Part shown: piece after piece, positions 44,561 to 53,159 of the stretch
How positions within the stretch are numbered: position 1 is the stretch's first letter
Layout of the letters: each line of letters opens with the position of its first letter
NCBI RefSeq assembly: GCF_900142385.1
Contig: NZ_FRAQ01000001.1
Location: 2,170,001-2,234,000, forward strand
DNA length: 64,000 nucleotides
Direction: 5' to 3'
DNA from: Marinobacter antarcticus
GTDB taxonomy: Bacteria; Pseudomonadota; Gammaproteobacteria; Pseudomonadales; Oleiphilaceae
The notes under the pieces: generated by a model
Databases searched by the model: none
The model's input: only the letters and a program-made list of their open reading frames with translations
Told to the model about the DNA's origin: nothing
Position numbers and translations under genes: made by a program

Positions 44561-46511
44561 CACGGCGCTGCACTTCATAGTGCCAGGGGATCCGGATCAG
44601 AACACAGGCGGCTATCGCTATGTACGGAAACTGGTTGCAGCGCTGAACCAGGCAGGAACCAGCGCTCAGGTGACGGGGTTGCCCGGCAGGTTTCCCAGGC
44701 CAGATGCTGTTGCGACAGGCTCCATGGAGAGCCTGTTGTCACAACTTGCCGATGATTCCCGGGTAATACTGGACGGGCTCGCGATGAGTGCAATGCCCGA
44801 CGTGCTCGAAAAACATGCTCAGCGTTTGCGTCTGGCGGCCCTTATTCATCACCCACTGGCAGACGAAACCGGGTTAAGCCAGAGCGAGCAGGATTGGTTT
44901 TTTGAACGTGAGAAACGGGCGTTGGAAATAGTTCGTGACGTTTTCACAACAAGTCCTTTCACGGCGTCACGGCTGGCCGATTATTGCGTTACCGCCGGGC
45001 GCATTCGAACCGCTGAGCCCGGAGCTGAAAGCCCGGTGGTTGATGCGTTGCCAAGCGACACCGAGCCCTCTGGACAGGGCGATAGACCCCGGATGCCACA
45101 TGCTCCGAAAATTCTCTGCGTTGCGCACCTGTCGCCGCGCAAAGCCCAGCACCATCTGGTAGAGGCTCTTGCCGGCCTGGGTGATTTGCCTTGGCAGTGC
45201 ACTCTGGCCGGCTCCTGCGAGCGGGATCTGCTCTACGCTGATGGCGTCCGGCAGCAGATTCATGGCGCGGGCCTCAGCGAGCGGATTGATCTGGTAGGGG
45301 AAGTTGATGAGCAGCAGTTGGCGAGCCTCTACAGGAAAGCGGACCTGTTTGTATTGCCATCCCTGTATGAAGGCTACGGCATGGTCATTGACGAAGCTTT
45401 AGCGGCAAGGTTACCCGTCATTTGTTCGGACGGGGGCGCCCTGAAGAATACCGGAGACCGGCCCGGAGTAGCCTTATACGAAGCGGGGAATACAGAGGCT
45501 CTGCGAGAGAGGCTGCGTGCCTGGCTTGGTGATCCAGAAGTCCTGGAGCAGGCTCGCAAACAGGCCGCGCACCAGTCTCACAGCATAAGAACCTGGGCGG
45601 ACACGGCAAGCCTGTTTCTGAAGGGGCTTGGCTATTTTGACCAATGCCATCGCGACACTTATTTTCCTGAGGAGTGGCTGCAGGCCCGTGAGGCCGCAGA
45701 TCATCGTGCGCGCTCCGTGGAACTTACGCAGCGGTTGGAACAGTGGGCCGGGGAGACCTTAAAACGAAACGGCCCCGGCCCAGTCAGAGTCGTTGATATA
45801 GGCACTGGTCGGGGCTCAAACGCCGCCTATCTTGCCCCGGCGTTATCCTTGCCACAGAGCTGGGTGTTGGTTGATCAGGATGAGGGCTTGCTGGCTGAGG
45901 CTTCCCGGCGCGCAAGCCAGCTGGATGTGCCTTTTGAGACTCTTCAGCGCCGTTTAATGCCGGAGGATTTCCAAGGTTTTCTCCCTCATGGCACGGGTGT
46001 TGTGACAGCCTCGGCGCTTATTGATCTGGTCTCTGAACCCTGGCTGGCAGCGCTGTTGGCCGAAGTGGTTTCAAAGCAGGCGGCCATCCTGGTCGTACTG
46101 AGCTATACCGGTCGCTTTGAGCTTTCACCGGCCCATGAAGACGACTCTCTGCTAAGGGAGCTGGTAAACCAGCATCAGCATGGTGACAAAGGAACAGGTG
46201 CGGCGCTTGGGCCGGATGCCGCTGCTGTGCTTGCGGACAAACTGATGAGCGGGGGCTATGAGGTGCAGGTTGCCGATACGCCCTGGCAACTCAACAGCAG
46301 GGACTCAGGGCTGGCTACGATGCTGATGGCAGGCTGGGTAAGCGCGGCCATACAACGAAGCCCGGGGTCGGCTGATCGGCTGAACGCCTGGTTTGTCGCC
46401 CGAAAGCAACAGCTGGCTGCGAGCAAACTGGAAATCACCGTGAGTCATCAGGACGTCCTCGGGCTGCCGCCGAGTCACTCTGCAGAAAATACACCCAAAC
46501 GGTCAGCATGA
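44547..46511 (+). CDS. Glycosyltransferase family 4 fused to a SAM-dependent methyltransferase
   Basis: 654 residues with two enzymes. N-terminal half (about 1-375): a GT-B glycosyltransferase with GGYRYVRKLVAAL near 24, KILCVAHLSPRKAQHHLVEAL near 190, and the donor-site E-x7-E of family 4 in LYEGYGMVIDEAL (Glu275, Glu283). C-terminal half (about 400-620): a class I methyltransferase with RVVDIGTGRGSNAAYL (Asp417) and VLVDQDEGLLAEA. Start at ATG 44547 (MPKSDTALHF); a TTG at 44529 is less likely. It overlaps the PTPS-like gene by 14 nt and the following membrane-protein gene by 4 nt (ATGA), so all are cotranslated. It probably glycosylates and methylates one product. Confidence 0.85.
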   Translation: MPKSDTALHFIVPGDPDQNTGGYRYVRKLVAALNQAGTSAQVTGLPGRFPRPDAVATGSMESLLSQLADDSRVILDGLAMSAMPDVLEKHAQRLRLAALIHHPLADETGLSQSEQDWFFEREKRALEIVRDVFTTSPFTASRLADYCVTAGRIRTAEPGAESPVVDALPSDTEPSGQGDRPRMPHAPKILCVAHLSPRKAQHHLVEALAGLGDLPWQCTLAGSCERDLLYADGVRQQIHGAGLSERIDLVGEVDEQQLASLYRKADLFVLPSLYEGYGMVIDEALAARLPVICSDGGALKNTGDRPGVALYEAGNTEALRERLRAWLGDPEVLEQARKQAAHQSHSIRTWADTASLFLKGLGYFDQCHRDTYFPEEWLQAREAADHRARSVELTQRLEQWAGETLKRNGPGPVRVVDIGTGRGSNAAYLAPALSLPQSWVLVDQDEGLLAEASRRASQLDVPFETLQRRLMPEDFQGFLPHGTGVVTASALIDLVSEPWLAALLAEVVSKQAAILVVLSYTGRFELSPAHEDDSLLRELVNQHQHGDKGTGAALGPDAAAVLADKLMSGGYEVQVADTPWQLNSRDSGLATMLMAGWVSAAIQRSPGSADRLNAWFVARKQQLAASKLEITVSHQDVLGLPPSHSAENTPKRSA

Positions 46512-47461
46512 ATTTTCTTGGCAACACGGGTAGTCGCATCGCATTGAAATGGCTGGTGACAGCTCTGATCATCGGTGCGGTATTGTTTTTTGTGGATGGT
46601 AAAACACTGCTTCGCGAAGTTGCCAGTATCCCACCGGCTGCGATGGTCGCGGGGCTGGTTCTAGGGATTGGCCAGGTGTTTTTGTCGGCCTGGCGGTGGC
46701 GTTATACCGCCAACCTTCTGGGCCTCCCGATACCCTACATGCAGGCAGTGCGGGAATATTATCTGGCAACCTTTACCAACCAGGTTTTGCCAGGCGGCGT
46801 TTTGGGTGATGTGAACCGGGCGCTTCGCCATGGTGCTGATACCAACAACCGGCTGGCCGCAGCCCACGGTGTTGCTATCGAGCGTTTGTCCGGGCAGGTA
46901 GTGTTGGCGGCGGTGGTTGTAACCGGCCTGGCGTGGCTGGTTATCACGGGCAGGGTTGTGGGGGCTAGCCCTACCGGCGCTGGTTCTTTGAGCCATCTTC
47001 ACTGGCTGCTTGCAGGTGTGTCTGCTGTGATTTTACTGACGTGGTTCCTCGCGAGGAAGAATAAACGGATATCCGTTTATGTTGGCACGTTGCGCGGAGA
47101 TCTCACCCGGGCCTTGCTGTCATGGCCGGCCTTCCCGTTGCAGGTGCTGACATCTCTGCTGGTGGTGGCAAGCTATCTGGCCGTATTTCTTGTGTTGGCA
47201 AACGGCGCAGGTTATCTGGCTGATCTTCCTTCGGCAGGCGTGGTTGCAGCTCTATGCAGCCTTCTCCTGCTCAGTATGGTGATACCTGTCACCGTTTCTG
47301 GTTGGGGCGTCCGCGAAGGCGCAGCGGTTATTTTATGGCCAATGGTGGGCTTGCCTGCGGAGCAGGGTGTGGCTCTGAGTGTCGCGTATGGCGCCCTGAT
47401 ATTGGTCTCCAGCTTGCCGGGCGCCCTTTTCCTGTTCAGTTCGCCGGTAAGGCAACGCTGA
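46508..47461 (+). CDS. Polytopic membrane protein of the lysylphosphatidylglycerol synthase TM / UPF0104 family
   Basis: Inner-membrane protein of 317 residues with about eight hydrophobic segments. Seen: IALKWLVTALIIGAVLFFVDG near the start, GLVLGIGQVFLSAWRWRYTANLL near 50-72, YYLATFTNQVLPGGVLGDVNRALR near 86-109 (the family motif), and a terminal LILVSSLPGALFLF. The family includes the membrane half of MprF and AglD-like proteins, suggested to move or present lipid-linked molecules. It overlaps the fusion gene by 4 nt, and its end overlaps the convergent reductase by 26 nt. Confidence 0.85.
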   Translation: MNFLGNTGSRIALKWLVTALIIGAVLFFVDGKTLLREVASIPPAAMVAGLVLGIGQVFLSAWRWRYTANLLGLPIPYMQAVREYYLATFTNQVLPGGVLGDVNRALRHGADTNNRLAAAHGVAIERLSGQVVLAAVVVTGLAWLVITGRVVGASPTGAGSLSHLHWLLAGVSAVILLTWFLARKNKRISVYVGTLRGDLTRALLSWPAFPLQVLTSLLVVASYLAVFLVLANGAGYLADLPSAGVVAALCSLLLLSMVIPVTVSGWGVREGAAVILWPMVGLPAEQGVALSVAYGALILVSSLPGALFLFSSPVRQR

Positions 47462-48314
47462 AATCCAGGTCAAACAGCATGTCACTCCCCAGGTTCACAA
47501 ACCGGGAAGCGGGCCTGAGTGCGTCATCCAGAAAGTCAATTTCCGGCAGAGAAAACGCCGGCCGGCCGCTGCCGATAATCATTGGCGCAACCATTACATG
47601 AAGTCGGTCCAGCAAGCCCGCCTGAAGAAATTTTGAAACGGTCAGGCCCCCGCCTTCTATAAAGATTTTTCTCAGATCAAAGTCTGCCAGAACCTTAAGA
47701 ATCAGCTCTGGATCAGCCGGCTCTGATCCGCTGCCCAGGCAGGGAATTTCTGTCACAGTGTTCTGGCCATCGTAGTGAGCATTCCCGGGCGTATAATCGC
47801 CAGCGACAAGCCGCAGTGTCGGCGCTTCTCCATCTGTAAACAAATGGTGGCTGTCCGGCACCCTGCGGTTGCGGTCTATAATCACTCTTACCGGGTTTGA
47901 TCCACGGGCACAGCGCACCGTCAGGCGGGGGTTGTCGGTTGCCGCCGTGCCGGCGCCAACAACAACCGCATCTGAAAGGGCTCTGATACGATGCAGGTGA
48001 ACAATCCCGTCCTCGCCGTTAATAAAGCGCGAGTGCCCGGTAGCGGTCGCTATACGGCCATCCAGACTTTGTCCTAACTGGCCGATAACGTGCTGCGCTG
48101 CCCCGGCAGCCCGCGGCTGGCATAAGGGTAAAAACATCTCAAGTAAGGCTAAAGCCTCTTCTTTGGCGGGTTGCAGCAGGTGCCACTCACCGTTGCCGCT
48201 CACCTCAAGCGCAGGTTCGTCAGAACCGGGTAACGCAAGGGTTACCCCCGCTCGGTCCTCTGCCTGCAAAATCAGGTCCCAGGCGGCTTCAGTATCCAGA
48301 GTGTGAGAAGTCAT
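47436..48314 (-). CDS. RibD C-terminal domain (dihydrofolate reductase-like) pyrimidine or pterin reductase
   Basis: NADPH-dependent reductase of 292 residues matching the C-terminal half of RibD without the deaminase half. Seen: N-terminal extension to about 80, then GQLGQSLDGRIATATGHSRF near 87-106, LHRIRALSDAVVVGAGTAA near 115-133 and TDNPRLTVRCARG; later KIFIEGGGLTVSKFLQAGLLD near 222-242. In RibD this domain reduces the ribosyl side chain of a deaminated GTP-derived intermediate. It converges on the membrane-protein gene, overlapping by 26 nt. Its chemistry fits the pterin-like cluster, but it could serve another pathway. Confidence 0.85.
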   Translation of the reverse strand: MTSHTLDTEAAWDLILQAEDRAGVTLALPGSDEPALEVSGNGEWHLLQPAKEEALALLEMFLPLCQPRAAGAAQHVIGQLGQSLDGRIATATGHSRFINGEDGIVHLHRIRALSDAVVVGAGTAATDNPRLTVRCARGSNPVRVIIDRNRRVPDSHHLFTDGEAPTLRLVAGDYTPGNAHYDGQNTVTEIPCLGSGSEPADPELILKVLADFDLRKIFIEGGGLTVSKFLQAGLLDRLHVMVAPMIIGSGRPAFSLPEIDFLDDALRPASRFVNLGSDMLFDLDFSVALPAN

Positions 48315-48370
48315 AAGGTTCCTGTGTGATTGCGTTCAAACCAGTATAGACAGATTGTGCATAAAGCTAT

Positions 48371-48383
48371 ATGTACGTTACAT
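48371..48383. promoter_or_regulatory. Possible operator between the reductase and XRE genes
   Basis: ATGTA-CGT-TACAT is a perfect 5-bp inverted repeat in the divergent 116-nt spacer, upstream of the XRE gene. A site for that regulator is possible; chance is not excluded. Confidence 0.3.
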
Positions 48384-48430
48384 TTCCCGATTGACTCTCT
48401 TTTCCGGGCAATTTTGCAGAGGCGAATACC

Positions 48431-48847
48431 ATGCGTTACCTGCAGACATTCAACCGCCGGTTGCGGCAGATGCGCGAGGCAGGGCGCTTATCCTGTCAGG
48501 ATGTCGCCGAGATCTGCGGTGTGGAAGAGGCGCAGGTTATAAGCTGGGAGGCATCGGATGCTAGGCAGCGCACTTATCCGGATGTATCGGCGTTGCTGGA
48601 TTTCTGCATTAAAACCGAGACACCTCTCGAAGATCTGCTGGATCTGACCGGGCAAGGCGACAATGGGCAACTTGAATTGCCGGGGCTGGCCTTCAGCAAA
48701 AGCGACGACCTCTCAATAGCATTGAAAGAGCTGGAGCAGGAGATAAACCGGGTTCAGCTGTCCGAGGAAGAGGTCGAGCTGCTGCGCCGGTTCCGCAAGA
48801 CAACGGCGGAGAACCGGAGCATGATTCTGCAGATTCTGGGCGCCTGA
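48431..48847 (+). CDS. XRE-family helix-turn-helix regulator
   Basis: Transcription factor of 138 residues. The N-terminal 65 residues form an XRE-type HTH: FNRRLRQMREAGRLSCQDVAEICGVEEAQVISWEAS. The C-terminal part from about 85 is helical and Leu/Glu rich (LSIALKELEQEINRVQLSE), a probable dimerisation or sensing segment, ending RSMILQILGA. It is divergent from the reductase gene and convergent with galU. Its targets are unknown; the short palindrome upstream could be an autoregulatory site. Confidence 0.85.
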   Translation: MRYLQTFNRRLRQMREAGRLSCQDVAEICGVEEAQVISWEASDARQRTYPDVSALLDFCIKTETPLEDLLDLTGQGDNGQLELPGLAFSKSDDLSIALKELEQEINRVQLSEEEVELLRRFRKTTAENRSMILQILGA

Positions 48848-48873
48848 GCAGCCCGGCTCCGCGCGTTTACCCG

Positions 48874-49713
48874 TTATTTCTGCTTCTTGTAAATGTTCTC
48901 GTACACGTAGTTGGTCGCTTCTACAAAGCCGTCAATGCTGCCGCAGTCAAAGCGCCGGCCCTTGAACTGGTACGCCAGTACGCATCCACTCTTTGCCTGT
49001 TCCAGCAGCGCATCGGTAATCTGGATCTCACCGTTTTTACCCGCCGGCGTACGCTCCAGAATGTCGAAAATATCCGGTGTGAGAATATAACGGCCAATGA
49101 TCGCCAGGTTGCTCGGTGCATCTTCCGGTGCAGGTTTTTCAACCATGTCGGTAATGCGGTACAGGCCGTCTTTCATGGACTCACCGGCAATCACGCCGTA
49201 CTTGTGTGTTTCATCCGCCGGAACTTCTTCAATGGCAACAATGGAGCAGCGGAACTGGTTATACAGTTTGACCATCTGCGCCAGCACGCCGTCTTCGCCT
49301 TCACCCGGACCAACGCAAAAGTCATCGGCGAGTACCACAGCAAACGGGTTGTCGCCTATCAGATTTCGGCCGCTCAGAATGGCATGGCCGAGCCCTTTCA
49401 TTTCAACCTGGCGGGTAAATGCAAAGGTATTATGGTCGATCAGGTCGCGGATGGAGTTCAGCAGACCTTCTTTGCCTGATCCCGCAATCTGGTGTTCGAG
49501 CTCATAACTGATGTCAAAATGATCTTCAATCGCCCGCTTGCCGCGCCCGGTCACAAAGCCAAACTCATGAATGCCGGCTTCGGATGCCTCTTCAACGCCG
49601 TATTGCACCAGCGGCTTGTTAACGATGGGCAAAATTTCCTTCGGCATCGCTTTCGTGGCTGGCAGGAAGCGGGTGCCGTAACCGGCAACGGGGAAGAGGC
49701 ACTTTTTGATCAT
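48874..49713 (-). CDS. galU: UTP-glucose-1-phosphate uridylyltransferase
   Basis: Makes UDP-glucose from UTP and glucose-1-phosphate; UDP-glucose feeds GalE, Ugd and both glucan synthases in the window. 279 residues. Seen: nucleotide loop CLFPVAGYGTRFLPATKAMPKE near 4-25, ENN-type GRGKRAIEDHFD, and VLADDFCVGPGEGEDG near 130-145. Start set at 49713 (MIKKCLFP): AAGGAT is 7 nt upstream, whereas an ATG at 49722 lies directly against the ribosome site. No terminator is visible between it and the XRE gene. Confidence 0.95.
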   Translation of the reverse strand: MIKKCLFPVAGYGTRFLPATKAMPKEILPIVNKPLVQYGVEEASEAGIHEFGFVTGRGKRAIEDHFDISYELEHQIAGSGKEGLLNSIRDLIDHNTFAFTRQVEMKGLGHAILSGRNLIGDNPFAVVLADDFCVGPGEGEDGVLAQMVKLYNQFRCSIVAIEEVPADETHKYGVIAGESMKDGLYRITDMVEKPAPEDAPSNLAIIGRYILTPDIFDILERTPAGKNGEIQITDALLEQAKSGCVLAYQFKGRRFDCGSIDGFVEATNYVYENIYKKQK

Positions 49714-50029
49714 TTGATTCATCCTTTTGTCGGGATTCGTAGCGTTTCCGTAATTTGAGGCAAGTTTATCAAGTTATCCGCCTGAGGGGAGAGGGCACAA
49801 AGGATTCATTACGCTTTGTAATCGTCCGTTTAGCCTATGCTACTCGCGTGAGATACCCGCCAAGTCTCATGCAGTACATACAAATGTCGCTATAACCTAC
49901 TGTTTTAAGGTTTTTAAATTTGTAATTTTTGGAAACGGCGACTGGATTTTGGCTCTGTGTTTTTTTAAGGTGTGGCTGGTGTTTTTAAAGTTCCGTAATT
50001 CCCGTTTTACACTCCGATGAGGCTTTTCC
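49714..50029. other. 316-nt AT-rich spacer between galU and the exported-protein gene
   Basis: Divergent spacer with T-rich runs and no gene visible. ATTAC and GTAAT form a 5-bp inverted repeat around GCTTT at 49808-49822. No convincing -10/-35 pair was found by eye. Confidence 0.5.
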
Positions 50030-51184
50030 GTGGGACGTACACTGCTGGCTGCCGTTGTTTTTGGCATGTTTGCCGGCCAGATTTCAGCTAACACCGACAA
50101 ATCCACCTCCGAGTCTCCTTTGTGGGATCTGTATCCTTCAGATCTTCTTCAGTCGGTTACCCGTTACGTCGCCTCCCATTTAGAGTTTTCCGGTGACTCC
50201 AGCCAGACCAGCGACAAAGCAGATGGTCGCCTTAACCTGACCAGCAATAACCTGATCTGGTCCCAACACGTGTTAGGTCTCGATTTCAGCGACTCCGTTG
50301 CCCGGGAGGGTAGCGCCGAATCCACATCGCTTGCGCTGAGGTACTCGTTCCCGCTGGCGGGCAGTGATTTCCGGATAGATCTCGAAAACCGGGATTATTC
50401 TGGCGCCGTGAGCGGTTCGGGGCAGCGTTACGAAGCCCGGGCAGAAAGCCGTAATTTTAAGGTAACGGGCAACCGGTCTCTCTGGTCCTGGCAGGGTGTT
50501 GAAGTCAACAGTGTGTTTTCCCATGTCAGTGGCAGCAGCAGCGCATTTGAAGATACCGAATGGGTAGAAGATGCGACTCATCGTCTCTCGAGCTTTGGGC
50601 TTGAGGGTTCGGCCTCTCGTGAGCTTTTCGGTGGGCTTTACGCATCCACCTCTCTGATTGCCGTTGGTGGGCTCGATGCCGAAGAAACCTTCAGCGCATC
50701 GGGCCATAGCAGCGATGCTGCGGGCTTTCACAGGCTGGCTGTGGCGGCGTCTCTCAGCAGGGAAATGCTGAATTGGAACGTTGGGCTTAACGGCCGCTAT
50801 CAGTTTGCTCCGGAAGATTTGCCGCCCTCAGAGTACCTTGGTATTGCGGGCCCAGGCATGATGCGGGGGTTTAACGGCCAGTCGGTGCGGGTGGCCGAAG
50901 GTGGCTGGCTTCGCATGAATGCGCGCAGCCCGGGTTATCACTGGCCTTTTGCATCCGAACTCAATTCCTTCATTACGTTTTCCCTGCTGCAGGGCTGGGC
51001 ACCCTATTCAGCGGCTCAGTCCGACCGTTTTGGCAGCACCAGCACCGGCGAAATCTCCCTTCAGCTCTATGCCAGAGATTTTCGGGCTGACATGAGCATT
51101 GGTCAGATGCTCAATGCTTCCAACGCGGCGCTCCTGATGCCCACCAGCCCTGATCTCTCGTTCTCAATTTCAGTCGGTATCTGA
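50030..51184 (+). CDS. Exported beta-rich protein of unknown function beside the OPG genes
   Basis: Not recognised. 384 residues. Seen: signal peptide LLAAVVFGMFAGQISANT (cleavage near 20), then alternating polar and hydrophobic strand-length runs (FRIDLENRDYSGAVSGSG, LWSWQGVEVNSVFSHVSGS, LNWNVGLNGRYQFAPEDLP) and a C-terminal LSFSISVGI, which suggest an outer-membrane barrel. The middle LGIAGPGMMRGFNGQSVRVAEGG is reminiscent of a haemolysin-activator/Bam-like barrel strand but too short to assign. GTG start behind GAGG at 8 nt; the ATG at 50017 is out of frame. The gap to opgG is about 115 nt. A glucan-linked role is only contextual. Confidence 0.65.
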   Translation: MGRTLLAAVVFGMFAGQISANTDKSTSESPLWDLYPSDLLQSVTRYVASHLEFSGDSSQTSDKADGRLNLTSNNLIWSQHVLGLDFSDSVAREGSAESTSLALRYSFPLAGSDFRIDLENRDYSGAVSGSGQRYEARAESRNFKVTGNRSLWSWQGVEVNSVFSHVSGSSSAFEDTEWVEDATHRLSSFGLEGSASRELFGGLYASTSLIAVGGLDAEETFSASGHSSDAAGFHRLAVAASLSREMLNWNVGLNGRYQFAPEDLPPSEYLGIAGPGMMRGFNGQSVRVAEGGWLRMNARSPGYHWPFASELNSFITFSLLQGWAPYSAAQSDRFGSTSTGEISLQLYARDFRADMSIGQMLNASNAALLMPTSPDLSFSISVGI

Positions 51185-51299
51185 ACACGGCCTTCCTGTC
51201 TTTCTGTGTCTTTTCAGTCTCCTTGTTACTAAGATGTCACTTGAGGCCTGCCATGCAGCGGGTGTTACATTTACAGGCATGCTTAAAAGGAATTGTTCT

Positions 51300-52853
51300 A
51301 TGACTGGGTCTCGGCTGCCAGCGTTTTTCTCCAGCCTTATTATTCTGATAACACTCTCGGGCTACGCGCAGGCGTTCGGGTTCAAAGAGGTAACTGACAA
51401 AGCCAAAACCCTGGCCAATGAAAAGTATCAGAAACCAGCACGGGCGCCTGACTTCCTCAGAAACCTCAGTTACACGGATTACCAGTCGATCCGCTTCAAC
51501 CCCGAACAGAGCCTCTGGCGTTCTGGCGGCTCACGGTTTCAAGTGATGATGATTCCACAGGGCAGTTTCTACTCCAACGCTGTCCAGCTCAATGTTATCG
51601 ATAGTGAAGGTGTGCACCCGATCGGGTTTGATAAAACCCGGTTTGACTATCCCGACCCTGAACTGGCGAAACGGATTCCTGCCGACCTTGGTTATGCCGG
51701 GTTCAAGTTGACCTACCCCTTATCCGGCAAGGGTGAACAAAACCAGTTTCTGGTGTTTGGTGGTGCAAGTTACTTTCGTGGCGTGGGTGCAAATCAGAAC
51801 TTCGGGCTTTCCGGCCGGGGAATAGCGGTAGATACTGGCCTGCCATCCGGTGAAGAGTTTCCGGCATTCACTGAGTTCTGGATGGAACACCCAAAGGCAG
51901 GTAGCGATGTCATGGTTGTTTATGGCTTGCTGGACGGCAAAAGCCTGACGGGGGCATACCGCTTTGAAATCCACCCCGGTAAAAACACGCAAATGGATGT
52001 AACTGCGCAGCTGTTTTTCCGGAATGATATCGAGCAGTTGGGCCAGGCACCGCTCACATCCATGTTTTTCTATGGCGACAACACACTGCGCCCGCGGGGA
52101 GAATGGCGCCCTCAGGTACACGATTCTGACGGACTGTTGATCAACGACGGCAAAACCGGTGAATGGCTTTGGCGTCCGCTTGTGAACCCGGCCGATCTGC
52201 AGTTGAGTTATCACCATGTACAGAGCTTGAATGGATTCGGCCTGATTCAGCGCGCCCGGAAGTTCGATGATTTCCAGGATAATGAAGCTCGCTACGACCG
52301 CCGTCCAAGTATGTGGATAAAGCCTCTTGGCAACACTGAAGAAGGCTGGGGAGAAGGGCAGGTCGTGCTGGTTGAAATACCGTCACGCTCAGAAACCAAC
52401 GATAACATTGTGGCATTCTTCAAGCCGGGGCAGCCGGTAAAAGCCGGTGAAAACCGCAACCTGAAATACTCTGTGATGTTTGGCGAGCCTGAAATCACCG
52501 GTCATCCTGATGGCCGCGCCGTACGTACGTTTGTGGGGAGCGCAAATGCGAGAGAGGGTTCGAGCGAGGCCTTACGATTGATTGTTGACTTCAGGGGCGG
52601 TGAGCTCGCAGGGCTGCGTCCGGATGCGACGGTTGTCAGCCAGGTTAGTGGCGGTGATGGCGTTGAAGTGATTGAGCACTTTGTTGAGTACATCGAAGCC
52701 AGCGATGTGTGGCGTCTGTCGATTCTCGCAAAGCCCCCGGCAGGGCAGCCGCTCACCTTGCGAGGCTTCCTGAACAAGGACAACAAACCGGTCACGGAAA
52801 CGTGGACTTACCTGCTCGGGCCTTCAACAGACCTTCGCGCAAATTCTCGGTAG
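51300..52853 (+). CDS. opgG: Periplasmic glucan biosynthesis protein OpgG
   Basis: Periplasmic OpgG/MdoG protein that completes osmoregulated periplasmic glucan (branching or release). 517 residues, normal for OpgG. Seen: signal peptide FFSSLIILITLSGYAQA, then the MdoG domain start PDFLRNLSYTDYQSIRF, DLGYAGFKLTYPL near 145, FFYGDNTLRPRGEWRPQVHDSDGL-type segment near 255-280, GFGLIQRARKFDDFQDNEA and a C-terminal Ig-like domain. Start at ATG 51300 behind AAAAGG at 9 nt; the open frame to 51234 lacks support. It forms an operon with the small frame, opgH and opgD. Confidence 0.93.
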   Translation: MTGSRLPAFFSSLIILITLSGYAQAFGFKEVTDKAKTLANEKYQKPARAPDFLRNLSYTDYQSIRFNPEQSLWRSGGSRFQVMMIPQGSFYSNAVQLNVIDSEGVHPIGFDKTRFDYPDPELAKRIPADLGYAGFKLTYPLSGKGEQNQFLVFGGASYFRGVGANQNFGLSGRGIAVDTGLPSGEEFPAFTEFWMEHPKAGSDVMVVYGLLDGKSLTGAYRFEIHPGKNTQMDVTAQLFFRNDIEQLGQAPLTSMFFYGDNTLRPRGEWRPQVHDSDGLLINDGKTGEWLWRPLVNPADLQLSYHHVQSLNGFGLIQRARKFDDFQDNEARYDRRPSMWIKPLGNTEEGWGEGQVVLVEIPSRSETNDNIVAFFKPGQPVKAGENRNLKYSVMFGEPEITGHPDGRAVRTFVGSANAREGSSEALRLIVDFRGGELAGLRPDATVVSQVSGGDGVEVIEHFVEYIEASDVWRLSILAKPPAGQPLTLRGFLNKDNKPVTETWTYLLGPSTDLRANSR

Positions 52854-52889
52854 CCGCAACGAGCGGGCAATAGCGGGCAGGGAGAAAAC

Positions 52890-53159
52890 ATGGAAGACAT
52901 TTCCTTCCAGCATGTGTTCAGCCGTGTGTATAACTATCTGTGTGAGGCCGGCGTCGAAATGGCCAGTGAACAGTGCCGGCAGATGCTGCAGCTTATTGAC
53001 GATGCCGTTGCCGAAGTTGGCGCGGACCAGGGCGGTCATCGCTTGTTGGAAAATGCGATGAACAAGCTACCGGATTACTTCACGGTTCCTGAAGTACAGA
53101 TTCCCCCAGCCGCACCGCCCCTATGCCGGGGCAGCATCGGATATAGCCGCCGTGGATAA
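52890..53159 (+). CDS. Small protein before opgH, or the N-terminal part of OpgH in another frame
   Basis: 89 residues (MEDISFQHVFSRVYNYL onward) behind GGGAG. No known domain; a helical N-terminal half is followed by a Pro-rich end (VPEVQIPPAAPPL) and stop at 53159, 8 nt inside opgH. E. coli OpgH has over 100 residues before its first membrane helix, whereas the opgH frame here supplies only about 25. The opgH frame is open from about 53062, so a single-base indel within 53062-53159 would join the two into a normal-length protein. Whether it is a true small gene or a split OpgH cannot be settled here. Confidence 0.5.
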   Translation: MEDISFQHVFSRVYNYLCEAGVEMASEQCRQMLQLIDDAVAEVGADQGGHRLLENAMNKLPDYFTVPEVQIPPAAPPLCRGSIGYSRRG

